Shown here: positions 61,201 through 64,000 of the stretch, piece by piece
Layout: each line of letters starts with the position of its first letter
How positions within the stretch are numbered: the stretch's first letter is position 1
NCBI RefSeq assembly: GCF_009870125.1
Contig: NC_046679.1
Location: 2,790,001-2,854,000 of the forward strand
DNA: 64,000 nucleotides
DNA from: Drosophila pseudoobscura
Taxonomy: Eukaryota > Arthropoda > Insecta > Diptera > Drosophilidae
Direction: 5' to 3'
Notes under the pieces: model-generated
The model's database searches: none
What the model was told of the DNA's origin: nothing
The model's input: only the letters and a program-made list of their open reading frames with translations
Translations under genes and position numbers: made by a program

Positions 61201-63859
61201 CTGCCTCTGCCTCTGCCACTGCCTCTGCCACTGCCTCCGAGTGCGCTATGTGATCGTGACAGTTACACTAAATAATTGTGGTAATTTGATTTGACAAATT
61301 GTTTGCTTGCACTTAGCAAACGGAAGCAAACGACATATTTTGCAATTTATCCAAAATTTTGTACACCGGCAGAAAGCGGAAGCAAGACTGTTTGAGTATT
61401 GCCAAATGTAATCCCGCCCACGAATCCAAGTTGAATGTACACGTCAACGAAGATTTACATAACCCACGGCTTGGAGGAGGAGAAAGCTGATAATTCTGCA
61501 TTTCTTCTTCTATTACAAAGAGGGACGGCACGGGTACGGGCCCGGTGCCGCTTTCTGCGTTTCGGAGAGTATCTATCTGGAGCAGGGCTGGCACTGGAGC
61601 TGGCACTGGAACTGATGCTTCTATTGCCGATAGAGCCCAACCGGCAACGATTACGGGCATGTAATTAGGGGTAACTATCGTACAAATGATTCTCGAATGC
61701 GACGGTGCACATCGCATCGCCGCGCACCGTTTGGTGTTCCAGTTTTCAAATGTCAAGTGAGGGATACCATACGAAATGCACTTTTGGGATGTACGTCCCA
61801 AGAAGATTGTTTTCAAAAAGCAAACATTTCGAAATGGTCTTCGCCTCTAAATTTATTTCATTGGGAACTGGGAATCGATTTTGTGTGTGGGACAGCGAGG
61901 AGTTGGGGTAACCCAAGCTCTCTCTTCTATTTAGACTATTTTCTGTTTTAGAAAAACAATGAACTGTTAACCTTTCTAAAATCGGTCAAACATAATTCAA
62001 GAAGGGACGTCTTGCACACCCCTTTGAAGTTCTGGGAAGCATAAGATTCGAACTAAATATTACTCACACTGGCTTTTTGCATACCATTCTTAAAGTTGGG
62101 CAGGTCTTTGTTCTAACACTATATTTTGTATTGGGTGTGTGTGGCCCACTCCTGTGATCCTTATCATTTAGTTTAAACCGAGTTCGATAATGAATTTTGA
62201 GGAGAAAGAGCTGTCTGCCGAAAGTGTACGGAGAGATCGGATGGCTATGCCTTATGTTCTATTATTTTATCAGTTGTTTCCAAGTAAAATATTGACAGAT
62301 ATTTGGGTAATGTATTTGGGTAAATAAAGTGCAATTTGTTTGGACTCGATAATGCCTTTGGAGAAACACTCTTTTTGTCTACTTTGGATCCGTCTTTATA
62401 GCTACTTTTCTTCCGAGAATAGATAGTACCGCCATCATCTACCATCACTCATCATAGCATTGAGATATGATTGGGCTAGGGCTAGATTTACAAACGATTT
62501 TCCCCCATTAACGAAAAGTGAAATTCCAGCAATCTTTAATGAGAGTTTCCGTCCCCCGGCAGAGAGATGTCCGCGGGAGAGAGCGAGAGTGTGTGACCAT
62601 AAAGAAAGGTTAACCTCAACGCAGAGCTCATTAAATGTAAAAGTGTCAATAAACCGCAGTTGGAGATGGAGATACATGGAGGTAGTGTCCCATACCTCAT
62701 ACGAGTGGTAGTATGAGGTGCGAATTCTAGTTGTGCCATGACAATGTCTCATTACTTAATGGGCCCGGCCGGGGCAAGAACAACGCTTCAACGCGGCCAA
62801 TTGACACCCAGAAGCAAAAGCAAAGGCAGAAGCTGTTAAACTAATTGCCACAAGTTCCATTCACTTGACTATGTCAATGTGACGGACTGAGACTGGGACT
62901 GGGACAGGGCTTTGTTGTTCCATTGTTTCCTGCAACCTGTTAGCAGCGGGTATCACTAACGCACTCAGCAGGTGGCTTTAAGGGCCCCCTTTAAGCGATG
63001 GCTACTGAAATGCTCCCCCAAAGACAGAGACTTACAAATTGACAACTAATTTGAGGAGGCCAAAACACGAATCGAACCCCAAAGTAACGCCCAAAACTCA
63101 TGAGTAATTTCCTGCTGCGTCTGGTTTCCTCATTTCCTTATTTCACAGAGCGACTACAGCCAGGAGGCCAAGACGCACTTGGAGCAGCTCCAGCAGACGC
63201 TCACGCACTTGGATCATCACTCCCATTCGCATTCGCATCCGCATCCGCACCATCATCCCCATCATCATCACCATCATCTGGGGCTCTACCATGGGGCGCC
63301 GAATACATCCACTTTAACCACAGACTCGGTGGTTTCCTGTGTCAGTTCGACGTTGCCGGCCGTGGCCAAGGCCATATCTTCATCGTCATCGTCCTCCAGT
63401 TGCGGCCACCTGGAGACGGAGCGCAAGAAATGTCACAGCAATGACCTGGATGCCGGCCACACTCTGATGGAGGCCATCTGCATTGGACAGAAGTCGACGG
63501 CAACACCGCCGGGCCTAGCCGGAAGCCTGTCGCCGCCGGCATCGATTGCAACGTCCGCCCTGATGAATGCCACCGCGGCCGCCAGCAGCTCCAACGGAGG
63601 CGGCGCCTCGCTGTGCAATGGTCTGTAGTGATCCTCTACTCTCCCATGGCCCTCTGCTCTAAGGAACTCCTCTCTCCCTCCGCAGATCTCACACGCGAAT
63701 CGGCCTGGTATGCGCATCACCATCATCACCACCACCACCACCATCACCAGCAGTTGGCCGACGAGCTGGTCATGTATGCAACGCCCACGCCCACGCCGGC
63801 TATTGGCAAATTCGGGCTGGACACATCCACCGAGGGTTACTTGAACGCAAGGTACAATG
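58271..63859 (+). CDS. Histidine-rich protein, 5' part, unrecognised
   Basis: I do not recognise the family. Exons seen: 58271-58288 (MDTAKL, phase 0), 63149-63620, 63686-63859. The gene continues past the right edge. After the six-residue first exon comes a helical stretch (SDYSQEAKTHLEQLQQTL), then a His-Ser-Pro tract of alternating HS/HP/H runs, a Ser-rich region, and in the third exon a run of 12 His followed by QQLADELVMY. The splice join is consistent in phase, and codon use is GC3-rich, so coding status is good. The 63620 donor (GTCTGT) is weak. Poly-His regions of this kind occur in fly nuclear and signalling regulators. No function is claimed. The 4.9-kb first intron encloses an oppositely oriented gene. 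Confidence 0.7.
58421..59955 (-). CDS. Secreted protein, possible JHBP/takeout-like core, nested
   Basis: Exon 59955-59886 and exon 59826-58421 join in phase 1, giving 491 residues. The first exon gives a signal peptide (YLWLCTLLLICALIQ). The next part is Arg/Ser-rich, with a short poly-Gln tract encoded near 59470-59505. The centre (VEIDKCKFSTENSTL to FPDLTLSGKVVMQPMGGRC and GIEFRTVPL) resembles the strand pattern of juvenile-hormone-binding/takeout proteins (two Cys, LTLSGKV, a Gly-rich turn). Disordered, Arg-rich insertions follow, with an acidic DVNADNF segment and a basic RRRRRRR cluster. The C-terminal helix (LEKLFSMGVRGLLTTYMQRAL) is also JHBP-like. Family assignment is an inference from pattern only. 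The protein is much longer than a typical takeout protein (about 250). It lies inside the first intron of the His-rich gene, on the other strand. Confidence 0.75.
59956..63148. other. Remaining first intron of the His-rich gene
   Basis: Upstream of the nested gene, and presumably holding its promoter. It includes an (ACCCACC)n run (60630-60656) and a CTCTGCCACTGC repeat (61204-61238). No further exon with credible splice sites and codon bias was found. Confidence 0.6.
63227..63283 (+). repeat. CAT/CAC-rich His-codon repeat, first
   Basis: A CATTCGCATCCG hexamer-type tract followed by CAC/CAT runs inside coding exon 2 of the His-rich gene. A second tract of 12 His codons lies at 63714-63749. 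Both are prone to length variation. Confidence 0.85.
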
Positions 63860-64000
63860 GTAAGCGTCCGTCCACCTCCACGCATCCACGCATCCACCTC
63901 CCCCCACCCACTGTCAAGCCCGGATGCAGCTTCCCCCTCCCGAATCTGTATCTGTTTGTTTTATCTATTTACTCGTCCCCCTTGTTTATTAATTTTCCAT

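Noticed and set aside
1-64000. tRNA, rRNA or CRISPR-like arrays
   Set aside because: No cloverleaf with a GTTCGAATC-type T-loop and no regularly spaced identical repeats were seen on reading. A covariance search would be needed to exclude small RNAs such as miRNA or snoRNA.

Overview
The window is nuclear DNA from a fruit fly of the genus Drosophila. Intron-split genes with GC-rich third codon positions sit in AT-rich, microsatellite-bearing intergenic DNA. The gene order tolkin, tolloid, abnormal spindle, Allatostatin A is the one known from cytological region 96A (Muller element E) of D. melanogaster. The proteins resemble the D. melanogaster ones as I remember them but are not identical, so this is another species. 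An obscura-group relative is my guess, not a demonstrated result.

Layout. 1-5405: 5' flank or first intron of tok, with no certain exon. 5406-10476 (+): tolkin (tok), lacking its first coding exon(s). 12257-16064 (+): tolloid (tld), complete. Both are BMP1-type astacin proteases (astacin-CUB-CUB-EGF-CUB-EGF-CUB-CUB) and share several intron positions and phases, as expected of an old tandem duplication. 16914-23119 (+): abnormal spindle (asp), complete, about 1955 residues with about 27 IQ-type repeats. 24224-24749 (-): Allatostatin A (AstA), convergent with asp. 24.8-40 kb: mostly non-coding, with one short GC3-rich reading frame (33788-34045, +) behind a GAGA- and CRE-containing leader. 40061-50143 (+): a secreted animal haem peroxidase with an intact catalytic core and a disordered C-terminal tail of about 950 residues. 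50267-53704 (- orientation): a young BEL/Pao-type LTR retrotransposon with matching 371-bp LTRs and a 5-bp target duplication. It keeps gag and protease in one open frame but has lost reverse transcriptase and most of integrase. 54636-55806 (-): a mitochondrial carrier like SLC25A44 (CG5805). 58271 to the right edge (+): the 5' part of an unrecognised histidine-rich gene. Its 4.9-kb first intron contains, on the opposite strand, a secreted protein with a possible JHBP/takeout-like core (58421-59955).

The genes do not form one pathway. tok and tld act on extracellular BMP-antagonist complexes. asp acts at spindle poles, AstA in neuroendocrine signalling, the peroxidase probably in the extracellular matrix, and the carrier in the inner mitochondrial membrane. 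The asp and carrier upstream regions both carry Ohler-6 and DRE-like housekeeping promoter motifs. The observations most worth checking are the gag-protease-only retroelement with a coiled-coil segment where pol should be, a 30-nt AT-rich segment in tok that looks like a collapsed intron, the long tail and possible internal TATA promoter of the peroxidase gene, and the nested gene pair at the right end.
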